Counted from the first letter of the stretch, positions 1 to 9,113 are shown. The stretch: 64,000 bases of DNA from Rheinheimera sp. (GCA_003543135.1 DPJG01000022.1:124001-188000); one strand, 5' to 3'. A program made the numbers and translations. The notes: generated by a model from the sequence alone, not told the origin.

Positions 1-235
1 CACGCGACACCGTTTGGATAGGTTTACTGGATCTGTTGTAGTGCACAGTGTTGGCGACCCGCAACACTTTGGAGGTCAGGCTGGCGTCACGCAAAATAAT
101 TTGTGCCAGATCATCTGCACTGCTTTCTGCGCTGTCATTAAGCTGACACACCTCCAGCACCACACTCTGGATGGCCGGCAATTTGATTTGACCAAGCAAC
201 CGCATCCAGGCCGCCGGCCCTCTTACTTCAGCCAT
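1..235 (-). CDS. HDOD-domain protein, N-terminal part (cut by left edge)
   Basis: The minus strand reads from an ATG at 235 to the window edge, giving 78 residues. The stretch around residues 37-65 (ADDLAQIILRDASLTSKVLR then VANTVHYN) has the pattern of HDOD domains, which are metal-less relatives of HD phosphohydrolases found in bacterial signalling proteins. A GGAGG ribosome site lies 6 bases before the ATG, which supports this start. It follows DUF2288 and glrR on the same strand and may be the last gene of that transcript. The output domain, if any, lies outside the window, so its function cannot be stated. Confidence 0.8.
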   Translation of the reverse strand, partial: MAEVRGPAAWMRLLGQIKLPAIQSVVLEVCQLNDSAESSADDLAQIILRDASLTSKVLRVANTVHYNRSSKPIQTVSR

Positions 236-377
236 CTTAGCCTCCACAGCACCGGCAGCAATATCTGGCCGGCAAATGACAATCTGATGTCAGTGTAGTG
301 CCTGCTGCAGGCAAAACACCAGCGCCAACAAAATTTGCCTGCACCGGTGTTGCTGCAATTAATAGCTGATGGGGGTT

Positions 378-701
378 TTAATGGGTGTCGCGTTCGGTTT
401 TTTGCACCAGCACCCAGGGAGAGATCACCACAGCCCAGAGTTCAGCTTTTTGCTCATACCACTGCTGCGCCTGTGCAGGTTCTACCCGCGCTATCTGATG
501 TTGTGCCAGCCAGCTGGCCACCTGGGTTTTGTCATCCACGGCAAAAGCATAAGCCACATCCACCAAATCTAACTGCGTGCTCACATGCAACACTGCGCCC
601 GAAGCATAAAACTTTTGTAATTCCAGCCAGCTGATGCGGGCTGTTTCTGCGGTAATTTTGGTTTTCAGGACTTCGGGTTCGACTGCAAAATTTTCATTCA
701 T
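378..701 (-). CDS. DUF2288 family protein
   Basis: This 107-residue protein has no signal peptide or membrane segment. The run TARISWLELQKFYASGAVLH, a following LDLVDVAYAF and a C-terminal LWAVVISPWVLVQ match my recollection of DUF2288, a small cytosolic family of unknown function in proteobacteria. It starts 45 bases after the stop of glrR on the same strand and precedes the HDOD gene, so it probably shares the glr transcript. No catalytic motif can be pointed to. The family call is fairly secure; the function is unknown. Confidence 0.8.
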   Translation of the reverse strand: MNENFAVEPEVLKTKITAETARISWLELQKFYASGAVLHVSTQLDLVDVAYAFAVDDKTQVASWLAQHQIARVEPAQAQQWYEQKAELWAVVISPWVLVQKTERDTH

Positions 702-746
702 GCGTCTGACTCACTCTGATCACGGCGCCTGCTGGCGCCTGGGTTG

Positions 747-2099
747 TTATTCCGGCTCATCAGCCTGCTCTGACACCTGCGCAGCACTGAGCTCATGTTT
801 TTTCAGCAGTTTATGAAAATCGGTTCTGTTACGTCCGGCGAGCTCAGCCGCACGGGTGACATTGCCTTCTGACATTTTCAGCACCCGCACCAGATATTGC
901 CGTTCAAACTGATCGCGTGCTTCGCTTAAGGTTGGCCAGAAACTGCGGTTTTGCGCCAGCGCCTGTTCCACCAGCGCCAGACTAATCACTGGGCTGCTGG
1001 TTAAGGCCACACATTGTTCCACCACGTTGACCAGCTGGCGCACATTACCCGGCCACTGCGCCGTAACCAGCGCCTGCATCGCATCTTCGGAAAAACGGTT
1101 CACCTGTACATGATGGCGCTCGCCACTTTGTGCCAGCACATGGCGCGCCAACAGCGGAATATCTTCAGCCCGCTCGCGCAGGGTCGGCAGCTGCAAATTC
1201 ACCACATTCAGGCGGTAATACAAATCTTCGCGGAAACTTTGTTCCTGCATCGCCTGTTTTAAGTCGCGGTGGGTGGCGGAAATAATCCGCACATCAATAG
1301 GAATAGACTTGGCGCTGCCAACAGGGCGGATTTGCCGCTCCTGCAGTGCCCTTAATAATTTCACCTGCAGGGGGAGCGGCATATCACCAATTTCATCGAG
1401 AAACAGTGTGCCACCGTCCGCTTCGCGGAATAAACCAGCGTGTTCAGTGACAGCACCGGTAAAAGCACCTTTGGTATGGCCAAATAATTCAGATTCGAGC
1501 AGATGTTCCGGCAAAGCCCCGCAGTTAATAGCCACAAAAGGCCGGCGCGCTCTGGGGCTGGCCTGATGAATCGCCTTGGCCAGCAACTCTTTACCAGTAC
1601 CACTGGCACCTGTGATCAGTACACTGACATCACGCTGCGCCACCCGGTAAGCCTGCTCCAGCAGCTGCTCCATACCTTTGCTGCGGGTCACTATGGCCTG
1701 ACGCCATTCGTCTTTGCTCGGCACGTGCGACTGATGCACGGCTTTTTGCAGAATGTCCCTAAGCTCAACATTGTTCAGGGGTTTGGTTAAAAAACCAAAG
1801 ACGCCGCGCTGCGTGGCGGCGACGGCTTCCGGAATAGAACCATGGGCAGTCATCAGTACCACAGGCAAACCCGGATTACGTTTGGCAATTTCGTCAAACA
1901 GCGCCATGCCATCCAGCCCCGGCATACGTAGGTCACTGAGCACCACATCCACCGGATTTTTTGCCAGTAAAGTTAAGGCGGTTTCAGCACAGTCGGCGCT
2001 AATTACCTGATAACCTTCACCTTCCAGTCGCAAGGTCATCAACCGCAGCAGACTTGGATCATCGTCAACCAACAATAAACGGGCGTTGTTACCACTCAT
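747..2099 (-). CDS. glrR: Sigma-54-dependent response regulator GlrR (QseF)
   Basis: This 450-residue regulator has the standard three-part NtrC layout. An N-terminal receiver (about 1-120) has acidic residues at 12-14 and the phosphoacceptor Asp56 in LSDLRMPG. A central AAA+ domain carries the Walker A motif GASGTGKE and an intact GAFTGA loop, the sigma-54 contact. A Fis-type helix-turn-helix ends the protein (ARDQFERQYLVRVL, then GRNRTDFHKLLKKH). In enterobacteria GlrR is phosphorylated by GlrK and activates glmY and other envelope-stress genes. Here it is the third gene after glrK and qseG, 2 bases from qseG, so the call rests on both sequence and order. Targets in this organism are not visible in the window. 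Confidence 0.93.
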   Translation of the reverse strand: MSGNNARLLLVDDDPSLLRLMTLRLEGEGYQVISADCAETALTLLAKNPVDVVLSDLRMPGLDGMALFDEIAKRNPGLPVVLMTAHGSIPEAVAATQRGVFGFLTKPLNNVELRDILQKAVHQSHVPSKDEWRQAIVTRSKGMEQLLEQAYRVAQRDVSVLITGASGTGKELLAKAIHQASPRARRPFVAINCGALPEHLLESELFGHTKGAFTGAVTEHAGLFREADGGTLFLDEIGDMPLPLQVKLLRALQERQIRPVGSAKSIPIDVRIISATHRDLKQAMQEQSFREDLYYRLNVVNLQLPTLRERAEDIPLLARHVLAQSGERHHVQVNRFSEDAMQALVTAQWPGNVRQLVNVVEQCVALTSSPVISLALVEQALAQNRSFWPTLSEARDQFERQYLVRVLKMSEGNVTRAAELAGRNRTDFHKLLKKHELSAAQVSEQADEPE

Positions 2100-2101
2100 G
2101 C

Positions 2102-2680
2102 TTAGCCTCCGCCATTCTGGTTCAATTTGGCTTCGATCTGGGTCAGAGCGTCTATTTTCTTCTGCAGATCAGCATTTTGCTTTTGCAAACGGTCCAGATT
2201 GTCTTGCTGCTGGCCATTGAGCCGACCCAGCGCTTTGACTGCCGACTCCGACTCCAGCAGTTTCTGATTGTAGGCATAATCCCAGCGTAATAACTCGGCC
2301 AGCCCTTTGGGCAGAATGGTCAGCTGTTCACCCAGCTGCATCTGCGCTTTAAAACGCACGGCATAAGGAGTGTCGGGGTGAATACGGATCAACAACTGCT
2401 GCAAATTGCTGACCGCAGAAGGGGCCAGCTCTTTACTGAGCGCGTCACGTTGCTTGCCATTCATGGCAAGTAACTCACTGCGAAACTTTGCCCAGGCCGT
2501 TAAACTCAGCGCATCGTCGCTGATCGCCAGCACGGGTTTTACCGGCTCTGGTGCCTGGCGTGGCAACTCCACCACTTTTTCTGGTGCCGGCAAGGGTTTG
2601 TGCACCACAGGCAGTTGCACCGGGCCACCCTGACATCCTGCCAGCAACACAGTTCCAGCCAGCACAGACCATAACTTCAT
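2102..2680 (-). CDS. qseG: QseG-like outer-membrane lipoprotein
   Basis: This 192-residue precursor starts with a lipoprotein signal (VLLAGC lipobox, Cys16). A proline-rich linker follows, then a helical region with TPR-like character (about 57-140) and a C-terminal coiled coil with Leu/Gln heptads (LDRLQKQNADLQKKIDALTQ). Position is the main evidence: it overlaps the end of glrK by 4 bases (ATGA) and lies directly before glrR, the order of glrK-qseG-glrR in enterobacteria. There QseG interacts with the GlrK kinase at the envelope. Sequence similarity to enteric QseG cannot be judged by eye beyond the layout. Confidence 0.75.
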   Translation of the reverse strand: MKLWSVLAGTVLLAGCQGGPVQLPVVHKPLPAPEKVVELPRQAPEPVKPVLAISDDALSLTAWAKFRSELLAMNGKQRDALSKELAPSAVSNLQQLLIRIHPDTPYAVRFKAQMQLGEQLTILPKGLAELLRWDYAYNQKLLESESAVKALGRLNGQQQDNLDRLQKQNADLQKKIDALTQIEAKLNQNGGG

Positions 2681-4095
2681 AACGATTCCTCAACCAAAGG
2701 TAAACGGATGCGGATACACACATCGGCATAATTCACATCAACAATTTCTGCCAGACCACCGAGTAAACGGGCGCAGTCGGCAACAATAGATAATCCTAAA
2801 CCTGATCCCTGCACTGCATCAAAACGTGGCGCCGTGCCCCGCTGGAAGGGTTCAAACAGTTTAGCCCGCATTTCTGCCGGAATAGGAGTACCGTTATTGG
2901 CAACATCAAGCAACATAAACTTGTCATGTTGTTTTAAGATCACCCACACCGGACTGCCCTCAGCGCCATAGGCCTGGGCGTTGTTAATCAGGTTGTCCAG
3001 AATACGGCGGAACAACATGGCGTCGGTATAAATACGCGGTAACTGACAATCCAGCTCGATATATTGCTGACGTTGCTGTAACGACAACGCATGGTCATTA
3101 AAACAACTTTGCAGCAGCTGTTGGCTGTCATGCCAGCCAAACTCCGGCTTGGCCTGTTGTAATAACCTGTTGTAATCCAGCAGCTGTTCGGTCAGCTGAC
3201 TGAGCCGGTCGGCACTGCCATTTAATAAGGTCACCACTTCCATCTGCTGCGGATTTAAACTGCCCACCAGCTGCTCGGACAACAAAGCACAACCTTCGCG
3301 GATACTGGACAGCGGGGTTTTTAATTCGTGAGAGGCATGGCGCAATAAAATCAGCCGCAGCGCTTCGAGTTGTTGTAAACGCGACGCCAGCCAGCGCAGC
3401 TGCTCACCCAGCTCGGTCAATTCGCGTGGCCCTTCCACTTTTTCATTTGGAAAATGATGACTGGCCTGACCGACAGAGCGGATCATGGTATCCAGCTGTT
3501 TAATAGGTGAAGCAATACGGGCCGACGCCCAGAGCACCAGGAATAACGTCAGGATCACCAGCGCCACACTTTGCCACGCCAGCTGGTTTTGTGCGTCCAC
3601 CACATAATTTTGCTGGGTTTGCAGCCGAAGTTCTAACAGCTTCCAGGTTTGTTCAGTCAGCTGTGCCTGATTTTGCCGCAGCGCCACAAGCACAGGCGAC
3701 AACTCTTCAATACTGCTTTGCGGATACACCTGCAGCAACACCGCCAGCTGCCGCTGTTGTTGTTCACACAACTCTTTGGCATCCAGATTCTGACAAACGG
3801 TATCCAGCATTTGCTGATAATTGCGCAGATGGGTGCCAGCCAGCTTTGCCAGCGCTTCGGTGCGTAAAATACTGAACTGACGCACTGCCCTTTCAATATC
3901 AACCACCAGATTTTGCATGTTTTCTGTCACTTTAACGCTGTCGACCGAGTTCTCAGCTTCCACCACTGCATAACGGCTGACATCAGACAAAGCACTGTTA
4001 CTTTGCCACAGCAGCACGCCCAACGGGATTAACGCCAGAAAAAAACTTAATAAAATAAATTGCCTGAGTGACGCAGGCTGAAATGGCATACGCAT
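2677..4095 (-). CDS. glrK: Sensor histidine kinase GlrK (QseE)
   Basis: This 472-residue inner-membrane kinase has a first membrane segment at about 11-30, a periplasmic helical region, a second segment at about 173-192 (SVALVILTLFLVLWA) and a HAMP region beginning SPIKQLDTMI. In the HisKA domain the motif RHASHELKTPL places the phospho-His at 256. The ATPase core has DNLINNAQAYG (N box), DVANNGTPI (G1), FQRGT and GSGLGLSIV (G2). It should autophosphorylate and pass phosphate to GlrR encoded two genes on. The upstream 190 bases carry no gene and should hold the operon promoter; I could not assign convincing -35/-10 boxes. Confidence 0.92.
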   Translation of the reverse strand: MRMPFQPASLRQFILLSFFLALIPLGVLLWQSNSALSDVSRYAVVEAENSVDSVKVTENMQNLVVDIERAVRQFSILRTEALAKLAGTHLRNYQQMLDTVCQNLDAKELCEQQQRQLAVLLQVYPQSSIEELSPVLVALRQNQAQLTEQTWKLLELRLQTQQNYVVDAQNQLAWQSVALVILTLFLVLWASARIASPIKQLDTMIRSVGQASHHFPNEKVEGPRELTELGEQLRWLASRLQQLEALRLILLRHASHELKTPLSSIREGCALLSEQLVGSLNPQQMEVVTLLNGSADRLSQLTEQLLDYNRLLQQAKPEFGWHDSQQLLQSCFNDHALSLQQRQQYIELDCQLPRIYTDAMLFRRILDNLINNAQAYGAEGSPVWVILKQHDKFMLLDVANNGTPIPAEMRAKLFEPFQRGTAPRFDAVQGSGLGLSIVADCARLLGGLAEIVDVNYADVCIRIRLPLVEESL

Positions 4096-4217
4096 AGAAG
4101 CCAGTGCTCCGGAACAAGGGAAGCCAACAAAAGCCTATCATAACGGATTTAACGGTGCGGCCAAACCTAATCAGAGAACTGCGCTGAAAAACAAAGATTT
4201 AGCCTGAAATCTGGCAT

Positions 4218-4246
4218 AAAAAAGGCCGGTATCAAACCGGCCTTTT
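4218..4246 (-). terminator. Rho-independent terminator of the 64-aa membrane protein gene
   Basis: A near-perfect inverted repeat (AAAAGGCCGG, loop TATCAAA, CCGGCCTTTT) lies 37 bases past the stop of the minus-strand gene at 4284. On the minus strand the stem is followed by TTTTTTATGC, a good U-run. It separates this single-gene unit from glrK. Confidence 0.88.
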
Positions 4247-4283
4247 CAGGATTTGTGTACTGATGCCCCAGCATCAGTGGAAC

Positions 4284-4478
4284 TTAAGCGCGGGCAGCAA
4301 CACCAGCAGCACGGGCTTTACGGATTTTGGCAGACTGACGGGCATAAGCATCAGCAAACTGCGCTTTTTCCAACTGACGAACAGCAGTACCGTTCAGGTC
4401 AATTTTGCGTAAGTAAGTAACAAACACTAAAGCATTAATCACGAAGAATACGGCTGCTGCGATTAAAAATGTGTCCAT
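4284..4478 (-). CDS. Small single-pass membrane protein, unknown
   Basis: This 64-residue protein has one hydrophobic helix at residues 4-22 (FLIAAAVFFVINALVFVTY) followed by a basic, alanine-rich cytoplasmic tail (RKIDLNGTAVRQLEKAQFAD and on). An AGAGG site precedes the ATG, and a strong terminator of its own follows, so it looks like a real monocistronic gene rather than a chance frame. I do not recognise the family and no catalytic motif is visible. Small proteins of this shape often associate with larger membrane complexes, but nothing here identifies a partner. Confidence 0.7.
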   Translation of the reverse strand: MDTFLIAAAVFFVINALVFVTYLRKIDLNGTAVRQLEKAQFADAYARQSAKIRKARAAGVAARA

Positions 4479-4825
4479 GGTGTACCTCTGTCATGTTGCC
4501 AGTCGTCGGACCGGGCTTAAATTTTTTCACTTCACTGCTTGTTTCATCAGGTAAAAAACGGAAGTGGAACCTTGTGTATCACTTGCGTTATTTACCTGGA
4601 CAATCTGTTTAATGCAGGCGTTGTGCCAACTTTTAAAATTTAGTTTTTATTGATTAATATCAACAACTTAAAATACAGTCGAGCACAAAAATAATAAGAA
4701 CACCTGAAACTGACCAGATGATCTGTTGCTAATTAGCGACAGCGATCTGCAGCCATAGAAAATATCTATGTTATTCAACATGTTAGTATGTATCTTTTTT
4801 GCGACACTTAACCGAGAATTTTGCG
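4479..4825. other. Gene-free A/T-rich stretch upstream of the small membrane protein
   Basis: About 350 bases without a convincing gene. It must hold the promoter of the small minus-strand gene at 4284-4478 and the untranslated end of the receptor gene. It is richer in A/T than the surroundings, and the string CAACAACTTAAAA occurs at 4661 and again at 4850. I see no RNA gene or clear promoter boxes. Confidence 0.5.
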
Positions 4826-4871
4826 AACCTATGTTTTTAAGTTATTTTTCAACAACTTAAAAACATAGGTT
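4826..4871 (-). terminator. Perfect 18-bp inverted repeat at the 3' end of the TonB receptor gene
   Basis: AACCTATGTTTTTAAGTT (4826-4843) and its exact reverse complement (4854-4871) flank a 10-base loop, and the right arm abuts the receptor stop codon. The position suggests transcription termination of the minus-strand receptor gene. The stem is A/T-rich and no long U-run follows on the minus strand, so it is not a textbook terminator. Confidence 0.55.
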
Positions 4872-6848
4872 TCAGAGGGGCAGATGCAGACTTAACCGGA
4901 CACGCCGGCCCACTGCAGCAGGAATGGTATTGATGGTCTGGCCAACAAACTCGGGCTGATAAATATCTTCATCCAGCAGATTGGCCACATAAAAACGCAG
5001 CTCCGCACTTTCAGGCAAAGCGGCAATAGCAGTGAATGGCAGGCGCCAGTGTAAGTCGAGGCTGTGATAGGCATCAGCCGGGGGGTTCAGCAATAACCGG
5101 TTGGGGTTACGCACTGCAATGTCGGTGGCTGTTCCGGTGTAACTCCACAACAGCGTCAGGTTGCCATAAGACCCGGGCAAGGCCAGTTCGACCGAAGATT
5201 TTGCCAGCCAGTTTGGCACTGTGGTGAAATCTGTGATCTGATTCACTTTATTCTGCTGGTAAGTTACCGCTGTGCTAAATCTGACGTGCTCGGCCCACTG
5301 CTGCTGCGCTTCAAGCTCAATGCCCTTTAATTGCATCTGGCCCTGATTGACAAAATCAATCACCCTGTCCGCCGCCCTTTGTCTGCTGATCAGGTCACGG
5401 GCTTCACTGTGAAACAGCGTCATCGCCAGGTTTAACTGTGAGTTTTGAAAAAACCACTGCAGATCGGTACTGTCTATTTGTTCGGCCAATAATGCCGGGT
5501 TACCGCGCAAACCGCCGGTGATTTGGCCGGCAGCATTACGCAGCACAATATTAAAATCGGTTTCCACTGCATAAGGGTCACGATAAGCGCGCGCCTGTAA
5601 CAGCTTCAGCCCCCACTGTTCTGTCAGCTGCCACACCAGGCCGAACCTGGGCAACCAGTCGCTGCCGCTGCGCTGACTACGGTTAAACTGCACGCCGGAT
5701 GACAGACTGAAGTTATGGAGCAGTTGCCAATCGGCCTGCAGATAAGCGGTGTCTCTTCTGTTATCAGTATCAGGTACAGGTGCTGCCGCCAGGCCAGCTT
5801 TGGTACCGAAGTTTTGCCACCAGCGGGCAATACCGCCTTGCCACTTCCAGTTGGGGCTGGCCTGCCAGTGTTGATCCAGCTCCAGCAGTAAGTCGTTGGC
5901 ATAAGCGTCGTAGTTGTAATGGGAAAAATCCATCCGCGCCCAACTTAAACTGCTTTGTAACCAGCTGTGTTCTTGCTGTTGCCACTGATGTTGCAGCGCA
6001 ATATGCTGACGACTGCTATCCACTTCCCGCTCGTCAGGTGCTATACCGCCACTCCAGTTGGTGGCGGCACCAAAAAAATCCTGCTGACTGCGGGCAAAGT
6101 TCCAGTCCAGTTGCCACTGCTGATAACTGGCAGAAGCAAAAAGCCCGAGGTTTTGCTGACCATAGTCAATCTTGCGCCACTGCCTGTTATTGTCATAAGA
6201 AGCAAAAGGCCAGCCGTCATCCTGCTGTAATTTTGCGGCAAGATTGATCACCCAGTCTTGCTGCTGCAAATGGCCGGCCAGGCCGGCGCTTTGTTGTCCT
6301 TGCTCGCCAAACCCCAGTTGCAGCTCAGGCGCAATTTGTTTGGCTGTCACCAGGTTAATCACGCCGACATAAGCATTAGAGCCATAAAGCACAGAGCCTG
6401 GGCCACGGATAATTTCAAGTCGTTCAATGGCCTGCAGCGGAAAAGCGTTATAGATAGCAAAGTTAATACCGCCGGAATAACTCTCACGCAGTGGGCGGCC
6501 ATTTAGTAATAACAACACATGATTGTCGGCGTGGGTCAGCAGATTTCCGCGGATAGAAGCGACATTACGCGGGAAAAAATGCGAACCTGTCATATAAAAA
6601 CTGCTGACCTGCTGCAGCAGTTGCTGCAGGTTTTCCGCCCCCAGATTACGGATGCGGCTGGCGTCCAGCACTGTCATTACAGCCGCAGCGCTCCTGAGGT
6701 CTTGCTGGTATTTACCGGCCGTCACCACAGAGACTTCAGCCAGTTCTTCCAGCGATAATTCAAATAAGTCTGTACTGTCTTGGGCTATGACGGTGCCGGC
6801 AAAGAGGCAAAGGCTAAACACAGGAAAAATTCGCTGCAGTTGATGCAT
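4872..6848 (-). CDS. TonB-dependent outer-membrane receptor
   Basis: This 658-residue precursor has a signal peptide ending near VIAQ (residues 1-22), an N-terminal plug domain and a C-terminal 22-strand-type barrel ending in aromatic strands. The plug contains VTAGKYQQDLRSAAAVMTVL, DNHVLLLLNGRPL, ERLEIIRGPGSVLYGSNAYV and GVINLVTAK, which are TonB-receptor plug signatures. It lacks obvious siderophore-specific features, and the substrate is unknown. It is divergent from a YfiR-like gene and a histidine kinase, separated by 58 bases. I recall this trio (receptor, YfiR/DUF4154, HAMP kinase) recurring in marine gammaproteobacteria, which suggests a joint signalling or uptake role. A perfect hairpin follows the stop codon. 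Confidence 0.9.
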   Translation of the reverse strand: MHQLQRIFPVFSLCLFAGTVIAQDSTDLFELSLEELAEVSVVTAGKYQQDLRSAAAVMTVLDASRIRNLGAENLQQLLQQVSSFYMTGSHFFPRNVASIRGNLLTHADNHVLLLLNGRPLRESYSGGINFAIYNAFPLQAIERLEIIRGPGSVLYGSNAYVGVINLVTAKQIAPELQLGFGEQGQQSAGLAGHLQQQDWVINLAAKLQQDDGWPFASYDNNRQWRKIDYGQQNLGLFASASYQQWQLDWNFARSQQDFFGAATNWSGGIAPDEREVDSSRQHIALQHQWQQQEHSWLQSSLSWARMDFSHYNYDAYANDLLLELDQHWQASPNWKWQGGIARWWQNFGTKAGLAAAPVPDTDNRRDTAYLQADWQLLHNFSLSSGVQFNRSQRSGSDWLPRFGLVWQLTEQWGLKLLQARAYRDPYAVETDFNIVLRNAAGQITGGLRGNPALLAEQIDSTDLQWFFQNSQLNLAMTLFHSEARDLISRQRAADRVIDFVNQGQMQLKGIELEAQQQWAEHVRFSTAVTYQQNKVNQITDFTTVPNWLAKSSVELALPGSYGNLTLLWSYTGTATDIAVRNPNRLLLNPPADAYHSLDLHWRLPFTAIAALPESAELRFYVANLLDEDIYQPEFVGQTINTIPAAVGRRVRLSLHLPL

Positions 6849-6906
6849 ATTGACACTGATTGACTAGACTCTGTTGTAAATAGCAGTTTAGGAATCAGTA
6901 TCTTAA

Positions 6907-7521
6907 ATGACAAGGCGGTCTGAAATTAAAGTTAAACCACAGCTCAGAGCGCCCAAAACACGGACGTTATTTGTGTTGCTGGCAGGCTTTTGTCTGGCTC
7001 TGACCGGCAAAACCGCCGCCGAATCTGCCCTGGATCAGCAAAAATTTATCGGAGTACAGGCTGCTTATATTTTTAACCTGGCCCGTTTTGTTCAATGGCC
7101 AGCTCTTGGCAGCAGTACTTTTCAAATTTGTCTGCTAGGTGAGTTGCAACAAAAACTGACCACGCAGCTGCAGCAAGGCACCAAAGACAAAACCATTCAG
7201 TCTTTACCAGTGCAGATCCTGGCCATCGATCCGGCTCTGTTATCACAGGCAGAAGCCGAACAACAACTGCAGCAGTGCCGGGTGTTGTATCTGATGGTAG
7301 ATCCGGCCGAAACCGGCTGGGCTCTGCTGGCACAACTGAAACAACCTCAGATTTTGCGTATCGCAGCACCCCAGGTCACCAGCCAGCATTTTTCGCAGGT
7401 GGATCTGGTGTTTGAGCAAGGCCGGATTTTGTTGTATCTGAACAGTGACAGCCTGCAGCAATCAGGCTTGCAGGTAAATCCGGCGTTATTGTCTATTGCC
7501 AGACAAAGGACAAAATCATGA
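6907..7521 (+). CDS. YfiR/DUF4154 family periplasmic protein
   Basis: This 204-residue protein has a basic N-terminus followed by a hydrophobic signal (about 20-39). The mature domain opens with FIGVQAAYIFNLARFVQWP, the hallmark of the YfiR family (DUF4154). It also has the FQICLLG strand and a QCRVLYL block. In Pseudomonas, YfiR is a periplasmic repressor of the diguanylate cyclase YfiN; here no cyclase is adjacent. The gene overlaps the following histidine kinase by 4 bases (ATGA), so the likely partner is that kinase. The first ATG at 6907 gives a long basic leader, and a later start within the leader is possible. Confidence 0.85.
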   Translation: MTRRSEIKVKPQLRAPKTRTLFVLLAGFCLALTGKTAAESALDQQKFIGVQAAYIFNLARFVQWPALGSSTFQICLLGELQQKLTTQLQQGTKDKTIQSLPVQILAIDPALLSQAEAEQQLQQCRVLYLMVDPAETGWALLAQLKQPQILRIAAPQVTSQHFSQVDLVFEQGRILLYLNSDSLQQSGLQVNPALLSIARQRTKS

Positions 7522-9113
7522 AAAAAGTGTCGTTTCAGCACAAAGTATTCTGGGGTTTTGTGCTGGTGGCCTTGTTAAGCCTGGTTTTGGTGGTGCTGCC
7601 GGTGCTGTGGAATATCAGCAATCAATTTCAGTTGCAGCTGGAAGCCTATAACAGATCCCAATCTAAAGTGCTGGCTGATATGAGCGCCGCCGCCATGATG
7701 TTTGATCAGGCGGATAGCGCGTCGTCGTTATTACAATCGCTGCAACAATCACCCGATATTCTGCGGGCGGCTTTATATAAAACCGAGGGCGGCCAACACC
7801 GGCTTTTTGCAGCTTTTGGCCCTGAAGCCCCACCAGTGATTGACCCGGCGAACTTTGTGCACCCGGTACGGCAGCAAGGCATGTACCGGCTGCTGACCCC
7901 TGTGACACTGGACGACAATGTCATTGGTTATTTGCTACTGGACAGCAACTTACAGCCGATGGAACAAAAACTCACCCAAAGTTATGCCCTGGTACTTACC
8001 ACAGTGCTGATTGCCATAGTGCTGGCCAGCTGGCTGGCATTAAGACTCAGCCGGACCCTGTTACAACCGCTCAGCGATCTGCGAGCTGTCACCAGTTCTA
8101 TTGCCGATACCAAAGATTACAGCCGCAGGGCTCAGCTGTCGGATGACCCTGAGTTGGCGATTTTTATCCGCTCTTTTAACAGCATGCTGGACGTGATCCA
8201 GCAATTTAATCAGCTGCAGCAAGACAAAGAACAACAAATTCTGGAACTGAACAAAACACTGGAACAAAAAGTGACCGAGCGCACAGCGCAGCTGGAACAT
8301 AGCCTGAACGACTTAAAAAATACCCAGAGTGCGCTGGTAGAACGCGAGCGTTTGGCCTCTTTGGGCGGACTGGTAGCCGGCGTGGCCCATGAAATTAACA
8401 CCCCGGTTGGCGTGGCCATGACGGCTGTGACCCATTTAACTTACCTGACACAACACCTCAATGATGAAATGCAGGATGGCACCTTAAGTAAATCAGGTTT
8501 GCTTCGGCATATTGCAGAGCTGAACGAAAGTGCATTGATTATTCAGAAAAATCTGGAACGTGCCGCCGAACAAATCCGCAGTTTTAAAATGGTGGCTATT
8601 GATCAGTCGACCGAAGAAGCACGCGAGTTTTATTTATTGGAATATTTGCAAAGTATTGTGTTGTCGCTGCGGCCACAGCTGAAAAAAGGCGATTATCAGG
8701 TAAAACTGGATGTTGACCCCGGGCTTCAGCTGTACAGTTTTCCCGGTATTTATTCGCAGATTTTTACCAATCTGATTATGAATTCGCTGATCCACGGTTT
8801 TGCCGGGCAAAATCAGGGCGAGATCCGTATTGAAGCCCAGCTGCAGCCCAATTTTTTACAGCTAAATTATTACGACAACGGCAAAGGCATAGATCCAAAA
8901 ATTAAACCTAAATTGTGGGACCCTTTTGTCACCAGCAACCGTCAGCAAGGCGGTAGTGGCCTGGGCACTTATATTCTGTATAACTTAATTACCCAGGCAC
9001 TCAAAGGCCGGATTGATCTGGTGGAAGATGTGCCAAAAGGGGTGCATTTTGCATTATTGATCCCACTGACAGACCGTAAAATTGGGGTAGACCAGCACAA
9101 CGACCTGGCTTAA
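7518..9113 (+). CDS. HAMP-containing sensor histidine kinase
   Basis: This 531-residue membrane kinase has a first membrane helix at about 10-30, a periplasmic sensor (about 31-155) and a second helix at about 156-175. HAMP residues begin LLQPLSDLRAV, and a coiled coil runs 222-272. In the dimerisation helix GLVAGVAHEINTPVGV puts the phospho-His at 291. The ATPase core has NLIMNSLIHGF, YYDNGKGIDP, LWDPFVTSNR and GSGLGTYIL. It is translationally coupled to the YfiR-like protein (4-base overlap), which could be its periplasmic regulatory input. No response regulator follows, so the phosphate acceptor must be elsewhere. The next gene is convergent. Confidence 0.88.
   Translation: MKKVSFQHKVFWGFVLVALLSLVLVVLPVLWNISNQFQLQLEAYNRSQSKVLADMSAAAMMFDQADSASSLLQSLQQSPDILRAALYKTEGGQHRLFAAFGPEAPPVIDPANFVHPVRQQGMYRLLTPVTLDDNVIGYLLLDSNLQPMEQKLTQSYALVLTTVLIAIVLASWLALRLSRTLLQPLSDLRAVTSSIADTKDYSRRAQLSDDPELAIFIRSFNSMLDVIQQFNQLQQDKEQQILELNKTLEQKVTERTAQLEHSLNDLKNTQSALVERERLASLGGLVAGVAHEINTPVGVAMTAVTHLTYLTQHLNDEMQDGTLSKSGLLRHIAELNESALIIQKNLERAAEQIRSFKMVAIDQSTEEAREFYLLEYLQSIVLSLRPQLKKGDYQVKLDVDPGLQLYSFPGIYSQIFTNLIMNSLIHGFAGQNQGEIRIEAQLQPNFLQLNYYDNGKGIDPKIKPKLWDPFVTSNRQQGGSGLGTYILYNLITQALKGRIDLVEDVPKGVHFALLIPLTDRKIGVDQHNDLA

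Noticed and set aside
4661-4863. CAACAACTTAAAA occurring at 4661 and 4850 as a possible repeat family
   Set aside because: Only two A/T-rich copies with no shared flanks; chance is a sufficient explanation in this composition.
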